This document shows, piece by piece, positions 16,822 to 25,121 of a DNA stretch of 54,335 bases. Positions within the stretch are counted from its first letter, which is position 1; each line of letters starts with the position of its first letter. The position numbers were made by a program, and so were the translations under genes. The DNA is from Thiomicrospira cyclica (lineage in GTDB: Bacteria > Pseudomonadota > Gammaproteobacteria > Thiomicrospirales > Thiomicrospiraceae), in NCBI GenBank assembly GCA_022736205.1, contig DZAT01000004.1:1-54335 (forward strand), given 5' to 3'. The notes below the pieces were generated by a model. The model made no database searches, was not told the origin of the DNA, and saw only the letters and a program-made list of their open reading frames with translations.

Positions 16822-19800
16822 CTACAAACAATTTTTGCATTTTAACTCCGCTCTTCGAGCAAAGATTAAATACAAGGCAGGTAATAAGGTCAATGTCGCA
16901 AGCGTTGCGGTAATCAGTCCACCAATAATGGCTAAGGCGAAAGGTTGCGTAGCTTCCGCACCCACCCCCGTCGAAACAGCAGCAGGTAACAAACCAAGCA
17001 TTGCCATGAGTGCCGTCATTAAAACAGGACGCAAACGGGCAACCGCACCATCGCGTACAGCATCAATGAGCGTTTCACCTTCTGCACGTAACCAATTGAT
17101 TTGCTCTAACAAGATAACGCCATTTTGCACCGCAATACCAAAAAGAACAATAAAACCCACAGCAGCCGAAATACTCAAATTAATACCCAATATCCATAAT
17201 AAAATGAGCCCGCCAGCTAAACCAAAGGGGACATTAAGCATAATTAATAAGGATTGCTGCGCCGACTTAAATGCCCAAAAGAGCAACGCAAAAATCAGTA
17301 ATAATGAAATCGGCACAATCACGTACAAGCGCTTCATCGCGCGTTGTTGGTTCTCGAACTGACCCGACCAGACTAAGCGATAGCCTGCGGGTAAGTCGAT
17401 GTGCTCTTTCACTTCCCGCATGGCTTCTTTAACGAATGAGCCTTGATCACGATTAACCAAATTACACTTAATGGCAATACGACGATTATTGTTTTCGCGC
17501 GAAATACGATTAGCACTGGTTCGTACATGAATATCAGCCATTTCTGCTAAGGGAATCAAGCGTCCATCACTGGCCGATATAATTAAATCGCCTAAAGCAG
17601 CAACCGAATTTCTACCACTTTCTTGTAAGCGGACTTGCAAGTCAAAACGGCGCTCGCCTTCTAAAATCTGAGTGGCGATACCGCCACCCAAGGCGACTTC
17701 GATTTGCTGATTGATATCGCTGACATTAATGCCATAACGGGCGGCTTTTTCACGATTAATGACCAGCTGCACTTCGCCCAAACCCAGTTGCTGCTCGGCG
17801 CCGACATCACTTGCGCCTTGTATCCCGTTAAGAATATTAACGATTTGATCGGCTTTTTCTTGCATCACTGGCAACTCTAACCCAAAGAGTTTAATAACAA
17901 TCTCGCCCTTCGCACCCGAAATCGCTTCCTCCACGCTATCTTGAATGAGCTGCGAAAAGTTGTATTGCATACCCGATAACTCAGACAGCTTGCCTTTCAT
18001 ATCGTTAATGAGCGCAACTTTCGTATCATGATGCCAGGTTTCTTTTGGCTCAAGGTCAACCAACAACTCCATACTGTTAAAGCCCTTGGTATCCGTACCA
18101 TCTTCGGGACGACCTAAGTGACTCAAAACAATCTTTACTTCGGGATAACCCATCAACACATCTCGAACCTGACGCTCTTTTTCTTTACTTTCTTCTAACG
18201 ATGTGGCAGTAGGCATGGTAACGGTTAGCCAGATGTTCCCTTCATCCAATTTTGGCATAAATTCAGTACCCAAATAGCGCGCTAAGGACAAGCTAAAAAT
18301 GAGCACAACCAGCATAATAGCAACAAACACCTTAGGCAACCTGAGCACCAGCTTCAGAATAGCACGATAGCCTGTTGTTAATACCTCGGTAAAGGGATTG
18401 TGGCGCTCACTAAGTCGTTCATTTAGAAAAAAACTCATTAAGGCAGGCACTAAAAACAAGGTCAACAACACGGAACCGATTAAGGCAAAGGTTAAGGTTA
18501 GCGCCATCGGCGAAAAGATCTTACCTTCGACTTGTTGAAAAGTGAGTACAGGTAAAAAAGCAGCAATTAAAATCAACTTAGAAAACAAAATAGGACGAAT
18601 CATCTGACTACCCGTCATCACCACCCCTTGGCGACGGTGCAAATCCGATTCATTTTTTGCCAAATCTAACGACAGGCGCACCATCACCGCCTCAACCAAT
18701 ACCACCGCCGAATCAACAATAATACCGAAGTCCACCGCCCCCAATGAAATCAGATTGGCAGAAACATGAAAGGCACTGATAAAAATAAAGGCAAATAATA
18801 AAGACAAGGGAATGACTGCTGCGACAATCAACGCGGCAACGGGGCGCAATAAAAAGAGTAATAAAACGCCAATAACCAATAAAGCACCATGCAACAAATT
18901 ATCACTAACCGTATGCACCGTATGCACCACCAGTTGCGTTCGGTCATAGACCACATCTAAATGGGTTCCCGCCGGCAGCATCACGCCATTTAATTCATCG
19001 ATACGCTTTTTAACGCCCTCTAAAACCTTAACCGCATCGCCACCCTTAGTCATCATAACAATGCCTAAAGAGACATCATCTTCGGTATTAAAACCAACAA
19101 TACCCGTTCGCGTCTGATGCCCAATCTCTACGAGACCTAAGTCCTTCACTCGCACAGGGGTTGCGCCATTGTTGCTGACAATGACCTGTCCAATATCGTC
19201 CAATGAGCGCAATAAGCCAATACCACGAATCACCATGGCTTGTTCACCACTGTGCAAAAATCCGCCACCCGTATTGGCATTATTGGCGGCTAAGGCATCC
19301 AAGACCTTCCCAGCGTCGAGCTTAAATGAACGCAAGCGTTCTGGATCTAAATTGACCTGATATTGTTTGACCTTGCCACCGAAGCTAGAGACATCGGCAA
19401 CACCTGGTGCCGTTTTGATGTGTGGCGCAACCACCCAATCTTGCAATGCTCGGAGTTCCGTCAGCGGCAAGTTTTCGCTGCGTAGAACATAACGATAAAT
19501 TTCGCCAATACCGGTGGTCAACGGACCTAAAACAGGCTGGGCACTGGCAGGTAAATTTGCCTGTTGCAATCGCTCTAAGACTTGCTGACGAGAAAAATAA
19601 TCTTCGGCATCATCATCAAAGGTTGCCGTAACGACCGACAAACCAAACATCGAGGTTGAGCGCAAACTCATTAAATGCGGCGCACCGTTAATGGCGCGTT
19701 CGATCGGCATACTAACCAGTTTTTCCACTTCTTCTGGCGACTGATCGGGAAATTGCGTAATGACGACAACATAGACATTCTGCACATCGGGAAAGGCTTG

Positions 19801-19908
19801 TACGGGCAAACGTTCGTATAAAAAAGCACCATAAATCGCCATTAGCGCCGTCAGAATAATGACCATCCAACGCTGATGTAGGGCAAAAATTAAAATGTTA
19901 CGAATCAT
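16822..19908 (-). CDS. Heavy-metal efflux RND pump, CzcA/CusA family (system 1)
   Basis: The 1028-residue inner-membrane proton antiporter exports metal ions through an adaptor and outer-membrane channel. It has the 12-helix RND plan with two large periplasmic loops. Transmembrane helix 4 carries DFGIIVDSAVVLVEA: the DFG...D core of divalent-cation exporters is kept, but the usual Asn after the Glu is Ala. The methionines that handle Cu(I) in CusA are not at the expected places, and FNSMELLVDL with SVEEAISGAKG resembles CzcA/CnrA-type pumps. Cobalt, nickel, zinc or cadmium is likelier than copper or silver. Its ATG directly abuts the TAA of the adaptor gene. Confidence 0.92.
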   Translation of the reverse strand: MIRNILIFALHQRWMVIILTALMAIYGAFLYERLPVQAFPDVQNVYVVVITQFPDQSPEEVEKLVSMPIERAINGAPHLMSLRSTSMFGLSVVTATFDDDAEDYFSRQQVLERLQQANLPASAQPVLGPLTTGIGEIYRYVLRSENLPLTELRALQDWVVAPHIKTAPGVADVSSFGGKVKQYQVNLDPERLRSFKLDAGKVLDALAANNANTGGGFLHSGEQAMVIRGIGLLRSLDDIGQVIVSNNGATPVRVKDLGLVEIGHQTRTGIVGFNTEDDVSLGIVMMTKGGDAVKVLEGVKKRIDELNGVMLPAGTHLDVVYDRTQLVVHTVHTVSDNLLHGALLVIGVLLLFLLRPVAALIVAAVIPLSLLFAFIFISAFHVSANLISLGAVDFGIIVDSAVVLVEAVMVRLSLDLAKNESDLHRRQGVVMTGSQMIRPILFSKLILIAAFLPVLTFQQVEGKIFSPMALTLTFALIGSVLLTLFLVPALMSFFLNERLSERHNPFTEVLTTGYRAILKLVLRLPKVFVAIMLVVLIFSLSLARYLGTEFMPKLDEGNIWLTVTMPTATSLEESKEKERQVRDVLMGYPEVKIVLSHLGRPEDGTDTKGFNSMELLVDLEPKETWHHDTKVALINDMKGKLSELSGMQYNFSQLIQDSVEEAISGAKGEIVIKLFGLELPVMQEKADQIVNILNGIQGASDVGAEQQLGLGEVQLVINREKAARYGINVSDINQQIEVALGGGIATQILEGERRFDLQVRLQESGRNSVAALGDLIISASDGRLIPLAEMADIHVRTSANRISRENNNRRIAIKCNLVNRDQGSFVKEAMREVKEHIDLPAGYRLVWSGQFENQQRAMKRLYVIVPISLLLIFALLFWAFKSAQQSLLIMLNVPFGLAGGLILLWILGINLSISAAVGFIVLFGIAVQNGVILLEQINWLRAEGETLIDAVRDGAVARLRPVLMTALMAMLGLLPAAVSTGVGAEATQPFALAIIGGLITATLATLTLLPALYLIFARRAELKCKNCL

Positions 19909-21087
19909 TTACGGCTTACTCGCGTTTGTTGATTCCATCTTGTTCAACAGCATGTCCTGACGCAATGCTAAAGCACCGTTGCTCACAACCTGATCGCCAG
20001 CTTTAAGTCCAACACGCACAATAGCCTCTTTTTCAAAGCGGATGCCTAATTGAACAGCTTGCCAATGATAGCGATCCTCGCTGGTTTTGATAAAGACAAA
20101 GTTCTGATCGCCCTCGGCAATCACGGCCGACAGCGGAATCATTAATGATGGCTGTCCTGGCAAATTACGAATCGATACCGAAGCATGCATCGCAGGCATC
20201 AGCTTTAAATCCAAATTATCTAAGGCACAGCGCACGCGAATAGAGCGCGTACTTTCGTTGACCACTTGACTGATGTAATCCACATGACCATAAAACTCAT
20301 AATCAGGCCAAGAAGAAACTTTAACGCTAATCGGCTGCCCTGTCTGAACGCGGGCAATATCTTTTTCAAAAACATCGACCCATAACCAGAGTTTGCTTAA
20401 ATCTGCCAAGACATACAGAGGATTAGCAAGATTAGGGCTGACTTCCATTCCTGGGTTGACTGCTGCCTCGGTAATAATGCCCGACAATGGCGCTCTTAAA
20501 TGAAACGCACCCGTTTGTGTGCTCATCCCGCCCATCTGAACACCCAGCTTTTCTAAAAACTTACGCGCACGATCATGTTCCGACTGGGCATTAACAAAAT
20601 CATCCTGTGCTTGCTCATAATCTTTACGCGCCATCACTTTGCCATCAAACAGCTTTTTAGCACGGTCAAACGACTCTTTCATTAAGCGCAAATTGGCACT
20701 GCTTTTTTCCAATGCCGACAAGGCATCATTAAAATCGGGACTGTCTAACTTGAGCAGCACATCACCCTTTTTAATTTGCGTCCCTAACGGGATAGGCGTC
20801 GATAACACGCGCCCAGAAATGGGTGAGGTAACTCGGACGGTGCTGTTCTCATCATATGCAATCACTGCACTGGCAGGCGGTAAAACAGGAGCATCGTTCA
20901 GCACCAACGTATGAAATGCCAATCCCTTCGCACGATGATCACTTTTCGTCACCACCACATCCTGCCCATCGACAAAGAAAGTCGGCAAACTTAGTACCGC
21001 TTCCGTTGTTGCTACTGATGTTTTATCGCCCTGCTCACAGCCCGTTAACGCCAATGAAAGACCCGCTACAATCCATAAAACATGCAT
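19909..21087 (-). CDS. Periplasmic adaptor (CusB/CzcB family) of RND system 1
   Basis: The 392-residue membrane fusion protein bridges the pump and the outer-membrane channel. It starts with a lipoprotein signal (lipobox LTGC, Cys17), so it is anchored to the inner membrane by lipid. Barrel-sandwich and hairpin domains are visible (VTSPISGRVLSTPIPLGTQI, then a coiled region to about residue 200, then LRAPLSGIITEAAVNPGMEV). There is no histidine-rich metal-binding tail. TAA of the upstream channel gene abuts its ATG, as does its own stop with the pump gene, so the three genes are tightly coupled. Confidence 0.9.
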   Translation of the reverse strand: MHVLWIVAGLSLALTGCEQGDKTSVATTEAVLSLPTFFVDGQDVVVTKSDHRAKGLAFHTLVLNDAPVLPPASAVIAYDENSTVRVTSPISGRVLSTPIPLGTQIKKGDVLLKLDSPDFNDALSALEKSSANLRLMKESFDRAKKLFDGKVMARKDYEQAQDDFVNAQSEHDRARKFLEKLGVQMGGMSTQTGAFHLRAPLSGIITEAAVNPGMEVSPNLANPLYVLADLSKLWLWVDVFEKDIARVQTGQPISVKVSSWPDYEFYGHVDYISQVVNESTRSIRVRCALDNLDLKLMPAMHASVSIRNLPGQPSLMIPLSAVIAEGDQNFVFIKTSEDRYHWQAVQLGIRFEKEAIVRVGLKAGDQVVSNGALALRQDMLLNKMESTNASKP

Positions 21088-22338
21088 TTACTTTCCTTCT
21101 TCGCCCATGGCGTACATCAAATTGAACCAAGCTGCCGTTTGATCGTATAAGGCTTGGGTATACGACAACATGGTATTACGGTAATTATTTTCGGCATCCA
21201 ATAAAGCCAACAATGAAATAGCACCCTGTTGATAAGCCAGAACCGAAGACTCTCGTACCTGTTTGGCTCGACTAATCACATCTTGGTCAAAGCGCTGTAA
21301 AACCTGTTTTTTTTGCTGAAACTGAGCAAAAGACAGACTAACCTGCGTTTGCGCCTGTTTTTTGAGTTGTTCAAAAGCAACTTCTGCACCACGTTTACTG
21401 GCACGCGCTTGATCCACTTCACCCTGATATTGATGCCACAAGGGAACCGACACAGAAAGTCCAATGCCTGCGCTATCACGAACAACGGCCGAAGCATCAT
21501 GCACATACTGCGCCCCTACCAAGACATCTGGCACCTTTAAAACTTCTGCGAAACGCAATTGTGTGTCTTGTTGCTGCACTGCTAAAGCGGCTGCTTGTAC
21601 ATCAGCACGTTGCGCTAATGCACGATCTAATAACTGTTGTTGCTTCAAACAGGGTAATTGACGAGTAGGAAAGTCATCATTAACGGTTAATGATTCCCAT
21701 TGCAGCCCATGAGCGAGCATTTCGTTCAACTGTTGACGCGATAGATCCAAATCTAAATGCGCTTGTTCGACATCAGTTTTGGCTTTAAACACTTCAAGCT
21801 CAATGCGACGAAATTCGGTTTCAGAAATATCACCCGCTTTCCAACGCAAGGCATTCGCAGTCAACATGCCATTAAGCTGCACTAAAATTTCATCATAAAT
21901 ACGCACCCGACGCTGATTCATCACAACAGCATAATAGGCGTTTAATAAATCGCGTTTCAAACTACGAACCAAATCGGTAAACAGTAAACTTTGCGCACTC
22001 AGCCCAATATCAGCGCCTTCGATGCGCAACTGGCGTTTACCCGCTGTTTCGATCAGTTGGCTCACACTTAAGTTATTGTTGAAAGGTTGATCCCAGTAGC
22101 TAGCGCCCCAACCACGTACTTCGCCCAGCCCAGCAACACTCAGCGAAACCGTGGGGTTAGTCAACGCTTTGGCAATCACAACCTGAGCCGTTGCCATATC
22201 GACTTGCGATTTCGCCGCCATCAGCGCTAAGTTTTGCTGCATAAACAAGGCAAGAATCTGCTGTTCGTTCATCGCCTGAGCGTAAGTGCTAGGAGAAATC
22301 GATAACAGCGATAAAATCAACAAAAATAAGGGACGCAA
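21088..22338 (-). CDS. TolC-family outer-membrane channel (CusC/CzcC) of RND system 1
   Basis: The 416-residue protein has a Sec signal peptide (cleavage near STYAQA) and the repeated helical hairpins of outer-membrane efflux proteins, rich in Gln and Ala (QVDMATAQVVIAKALTNPTV; QQLNEMLAHGLQ). It is the first gene of the channel-adaptor-pump-PII operon. It lacks the N-terminal lipidation cysteine of CusC and is closer to CzcC-like channels. Confidence 0.9.
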   Translation of the reverse strand: MRPLFLLILSLLSISPSTYAQAMNEQQILALFMQQNLALMAAKSQVDMATAQVVIAKALTNPTVSLSVAGLGEVRGWGASYWDQPFNNNLSVSQLIETAGKRQLRIEGADIGLSAQSLLFTDLVRSLKRDLLNAYYAVVMNQRRVRIYDEILVQLNGMLTANALRWKAGDISETEFRRIELEVFKAKTDVEQAHLDLDLSRQQLNEMLAHGLQWESLTVNDDFPTRQLPCLKQQQLLDRALAQRADVQAAALAVQQQDTQLRFAEVLKVPDVLVGAQYVHDASAVVRDSAGIGLSVSVPLWHQYQGEVDQARASKRGAEVAFEQLKKQAQTQVSLSFAQFQQKKQVLQRFDQDVISRAKQVRESSVLAYQQGAISLLALLDAENNYRNTMLSYTQALYDQTAAWFNLMYAMGEEGK

Positions 22339-22407
22339 ACGGGTTTCTCCACAGGCCAGACAACCCTACCATACTAGCGAATAGCGCGTCGCTTTACCAG
22401 TGGAAAC

Positions 22408-22445
22408 ATGGCGGATTCATGAAAATATCATGATGATTAGTCCGC
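22408..22445. repeat. Imperfect palindrome upstream of RND operon 1
   Basis: The arms GCGGATTCATGA and TCATGATGATTAGTCCGC form an interrupted inverted repeat, and each contains the palindrome TCATGA. It lies about 70-110 bases upstream of the channel gene start, where an operator for the metal-efflux operon would be expected. No regulator gene is adjacent. Low confidence. Confidence 0.3.
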
Positions 22446-22476
22446 TTACAAAAACGACCATTTTATGATTTAGTTG

Positions 22477-22552
22477 TAAAGGGAACTTCTATCCTAATAA
22501 CCTACAAGGGATGGGGGATCTGGGAAAAAAGGTACCCTAGATGTTCCCCTTA
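22477..22552. repeat. Short element with terminal inverted repeats overlapping the cbbY-like 3' end
   Basis: TAAAGGGAACTTCTA at 22477-22491 matches the reverse complement of 22538-22552 at 13 of 15 positions, giving a 76-base element. Its right end supplies the last codons and stop of the cbbY-like gene. The core (22508-22524) reads CCCAGATCCCCCATCCC on the minus strand and recurs, with one base fewer, at 42016-42031. A dispersed mini-repeat is likely. Confidence 0.5.
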
Positions 22553-23295
22553 GCGTGCAACTGGCGTAGTCCGTCAAGATTGACATAGTGCCCGTCGTAG
22601 TTGCCTGATAAAACCTGCATTGCTGCGTCTGGTTCGCCTAAGTCCGTTAACACGAGCTTTGCGCCCGTAAAATCATCATCGCGCGTGTAGTCATTAATAG
22701 TAACTAAAGTCGGGATGCAAGCACCATTGGTCGAGCGAATACCGTTGAACGAGTCTTCGAATGCCAAACATTGATGCGGCTGCAACTTCATCTTATCAAG
22801 CGTGTAGGTATAAATATCGGGAGCTGGTTTTTTAGCAGGCACAATATCACCAGCTGCAATCACTTCGAACCAGTCGATACTTTCTTTCCCTAGTGTGTGC
22901 GTGAGCAATGCCGTGACATTCTCTGGTGTTGTTGTCGTGACGATTGCCAAGCGCAACCCCGCTGCCCGTGCTTCATTAATTAAACGTGCCACGCCTGAGC
23001 GCAAGGGAATACTGCCTTCGGACAAGAGTTGCGTATAAAAAGCCGTTTTACGCTTTTGTAGTTCAGCAATTTCTTCCGTTAGCTTGTTGTGCATATAGTC
23101 AGGACGGTAGTTCTCGACGAAATATTTCATTCGTTCTTTGCCACCCGTTACCACTAATAAGTCACCGTAAAGCGCCTCATCCCAATGCCAGTCTAAACCA
23201 GCTTCTTTGAAAGCCATGTTAAAGGCAAGACGATGTCCGTCTTTTTCGGTATCGGCAAGGGTTCCATCCACATCAAATAGTAGCGCTTGTAGCAT
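22537..23295 (-). CDS. CbbY-like HAD-family hydrolase
   Basis: The 252-residue haloacid-dehalogenase phosphatase begins ALLFDVDGTLADTEKDGHR with the nucleophile Asp and acid/base Asp of DxD. It has a helical cap, IVTTTTPENV (motif II), PAKKPAPDIY (motif III Lys) and CLAFEDSFNGI (motif IV). The DGHRLAFNMAFKEAGLDWHWD block is characteristic of CbbY/YfbT-type sugar phosphatases, which can dephosphorylate xylulose-1,5-bisphosphate, an inhibitor of Rubisco. No Rubisco gene is in the window, so the substrate is not certain. It is divergent from dksA. Confidence 0.87.
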   Translation of the reverse strand: MLQALLFDVDGTLADTEKDGHRLAFNMAFKEAGLDWHWDEALYGDLLVVTGGKERMKYFVENYRPDYMHNKLTEEIAELQKRKTAFYTQLLSEGSIPLRSGVARLINEARAAGLRLAIVTTTTPENVTALLTHTLGKESIDWFEVIAAGDIVPAKKPAPDIYTYTLDKMKLQPHQCLAFEDSFNGIRSTNGACIPTLVTINDYTRDDDFTGAKLVLTDLGEPDAAMQVLSGNYDGHYVNLDGLRQLHAKGNI

Positions 23296-23445
23296 TTTTT
23301 TCTCACTGTTAGTAATTTTTAGGCGACTTTAGCATAACAAAACAATAAAAAACAGATTTTTAATGGTTAATGATTGTTAAAACAAGACAAACCTGTTATA
23401 AATCCGCATCTCATTCATTCAGCTCACAAAAAAGGGAACAACGCA

Positions 23446-23877
23446 GTGTCAAGTTCACAACCTAAATTCCTAGAAGATTATCCTTGCTATCAACCTGCCG
23501 TTGATGAAGAGTATATGAGCCCAGCCATGTTGGAGCACTTTCGCCAAAAATTACTCTGGTGGAAAGGACAGCTTCTTGCAGAAATGAATAATACGATTCA
23601 CCACCTAAAAGAAGATTCAACCATGCCAGCCGATCCAAATGATCGCGCTTCGCAAGAAGAAGAGTTTAGCTTAGAGTTGCGTACGCGCGATCGTGAACGC
23701 AAATTAATCAGTAAAATTGAACAAGCAATCAAGCGTATTGATGATGGTGACTTTGGTTACTGCAACATGACGGGTGATGAAATTGGTCTTGAACGCCTTG
23801 ATGCGCGTCCGACCGCGACCCTTACTGTCGAAGCTAAAGCCATGCAAGAGTTGCGTGAAAAGCAAGGTCTTGCATAA
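23446..23877 (+). CDS. dksA: DksA-family RNA polymerase secondary-channel factor lacking the zinc cysteines
   Basis: DksA works with ppGpp to reset transcription during starvation. I place the start at the GTG at 23446, eight bases after an AAGGGA site, giving 143 residues; a longer TTG reading begins at 23374. The coiled coil has the tip DPNDRAS with both acidic residues, then the DksA signature EEEFSLELRTRDRERKLI. The zinc-finger region reads GYCNMTGDEIG...TATLTVEAKAM. Of the four zinc-binding cysteines of E. coli DksA only the first remains (Cys106); the others are Thr109, Thr127 and Ala130. This resembles zinc-independent DksA2, yet the gene is in the usual dksA-gluQ locus. Confidence 0.92.
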   Translation: MSSSQPKFLEDYPCYQPAVDEEYMSPAMLEHFRQKLLWWKGQLLAEMNNTIHHLKEDSTMPADPNDRASQEEEFSLELRTRDRERKLISKIEQAIKRIDDGDFGYCNMTGDEIGLERLDARPTATLTVEAKAMQELREKQGLA

Positions 23878-24766
23878 AAACGCTGTTGGTCGTTTTGCGC
23901 CCTCGCCGACAGGTGACCTGCATTTAGGGTCGCTTGTCGCTGCAACAGCGAGCTATCTCAATGTTAAGCAACAAGACGGCAAATGGTTTGTACGTATTGA
24001 TGACGTGGATACAGCACGCGTCGTTTCGGGTTGCGATACACAGATTTTGAAGACGCTGGAAGCCTTTGGCTTTGAGTGGGATTTTGTTGTTTATCAATCA
24101 CAACGAACTGAACATTATCATCAGGCATTATCTCAACTGCACAGCAACGATGCTGTTTATACTTGTCATTGCACACGCAAACAACTTAGAGATCGAACCC
24201 CTTTTTTCCCACTGTATGATCGTCATTGTCGTGATTTGCAGTTAAGTTGCCACCTCGAGCAGCAGTGTGCCTTGCGCCTTAAAACGCCTTTAGCATCTGA
24301 TGCTCAACCCTGTTGGCGATGGCAAGACCTGATTCGGGGAGATCAGCAAACACACTGGCAACGAGATGTCGATGACTTTATTGTCAAACGCAGCGATGGC
24401 TTTATTGCTTACCACTTAGCTTGTTCGGTCGATGATGCTGATTTTGGCATTACGGAAGTCATTCGAGGGGCTGATTTACTGTCTGCGACAGCACCACAAC
24501 AGCTTATTCAAGCGTTACTCGGCAAAGCTTCCCCAACATATGGACATCACCCGCTGATGATTGATCGCAACAGTGGCGTTAAGTTATCCAAAGCATCAGC
24601 TGCACCTGCTTTGAATGCAGCGATGGCTGGTTCTTTACTGTTCGAGGTTCTGACTTTTTTAGGTCAGAACCCACCCGAGGAATTAGTATTTGAGCCAATG
24701 AGCACAATATGGCAATGGGCTATTGCCCATTGGCAAAGAGATAAGATTAAGAAGGATGAAACATAG
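23870..24766 (+). CDS. gluQ: Glutamyl-Q tRNA(Asp) synthetase GluQ
   Basis: GluQ charges glutamate onto the queuosine base at position 34 of tRNA-Asp. The 298-residue protein is a truncated GluRS catalytic domain: RFAPSPTGDLHLGSL (HIGH-like), the zinc site CHC...Y...C (CHCTRKQL and YDRHCRD), VIRGADLL, and VKLSKASAAPAL (KMSKS-like). No ATG lies near the conserved N-terminus. The TTG at 23870, overlapping the last codons of dksA, is the best start. The gene's 3' end overlaps the convergent PII-like gene by 20 bases. Confidence 0.93.
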   Translation: MHKNAVGRFAPSPTGDLHLGSLVAATASYLNVKQQDGKWFVRIDDVDTARVVSGCDTQILKTLEAFGFEWDFVVYQSQRTEHYHQALSQLHSNDAVYTCHCTRKQLRDRTPFFPLYDRHCRDLQLSCHLEQQCALRLKTPLASDAQPCWRWQDLIRGDQQTHWQRDVDDFIVKRSDGFIAYHLACSVDDADFGITEVIRGADLLSATAPQQLIQALLGKASPTYGHHPLMIDRNSGVKLSKASAAPALNAAMAGSLLFEVLTFLGQNPPEELVFEPMSTIWQWAIAHWQRDKIKKDET

Positions 24767-25109
24767 ATGGCTCGTCAACAACCGATATTTTTTCGTCTAA
24801 CCGAATAACGCGTGCCGCTTCGGTCACCCATACCACACCATCACCCTTTTGCCCCGTGCTGGCACATTCAGCAATAATTTGCAGAACACCTTCAACTAAA
24901 TGATCGGGACAAACCATAAAAATCATGGTTTTATTGGAGTAATCGGTTAACTCGTCAAGCGGATTACGTCGTCTTTGCGCTTGTCGATCGTTACCGCTAC
25001 AGCCCTGAACTTTCATCACGGTCATACCTGGAAACTGCTTAATATTGTGCAGTGCGCTACGGATCTTTTCCAACTTATTCGGCTGAACAACCGCTTTAAT
25101 CTCTTTCAT
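24747..25109 (-). CDS. PII-NG-type P-II family protein linked to RND metal efflux, copy 2
   Basis: The 120-residue protein has the PII fold with KEIKAVVQPNKLEKIRSAL, MTVMKVQG and the B-loop TGQKGDGVVWV. Its T-loop is different from copy 1 and very basic (NDRQAQRRRNPLDEL), with no uridylylation tyrosine in the usual place. It ends in an acidic and polar tail. It follows the second RND pump gene by 12 bases, repeating the arrangement of system 1. It converges on gluQ and overlaps it by 20 bases, so its message must terminate inside gluQ. Two divergent PII-NG copies for two pumps suggest pump-specific partners. Confidence 0.85.
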   Translation of the reverse strand: MKEIKAVVQPNKLEKIRSALHNIKQFPGMTVMKVQGCSGNDRQAQRRRNPLDELTDYSNKTMIFMVCPDHLVEGVLQIIAECASTGQKGDGVVWVTEAARVIRLDEKISVVDEPSMFHPS

Positions 25110-25121
25110 ATTAACTTCCCT

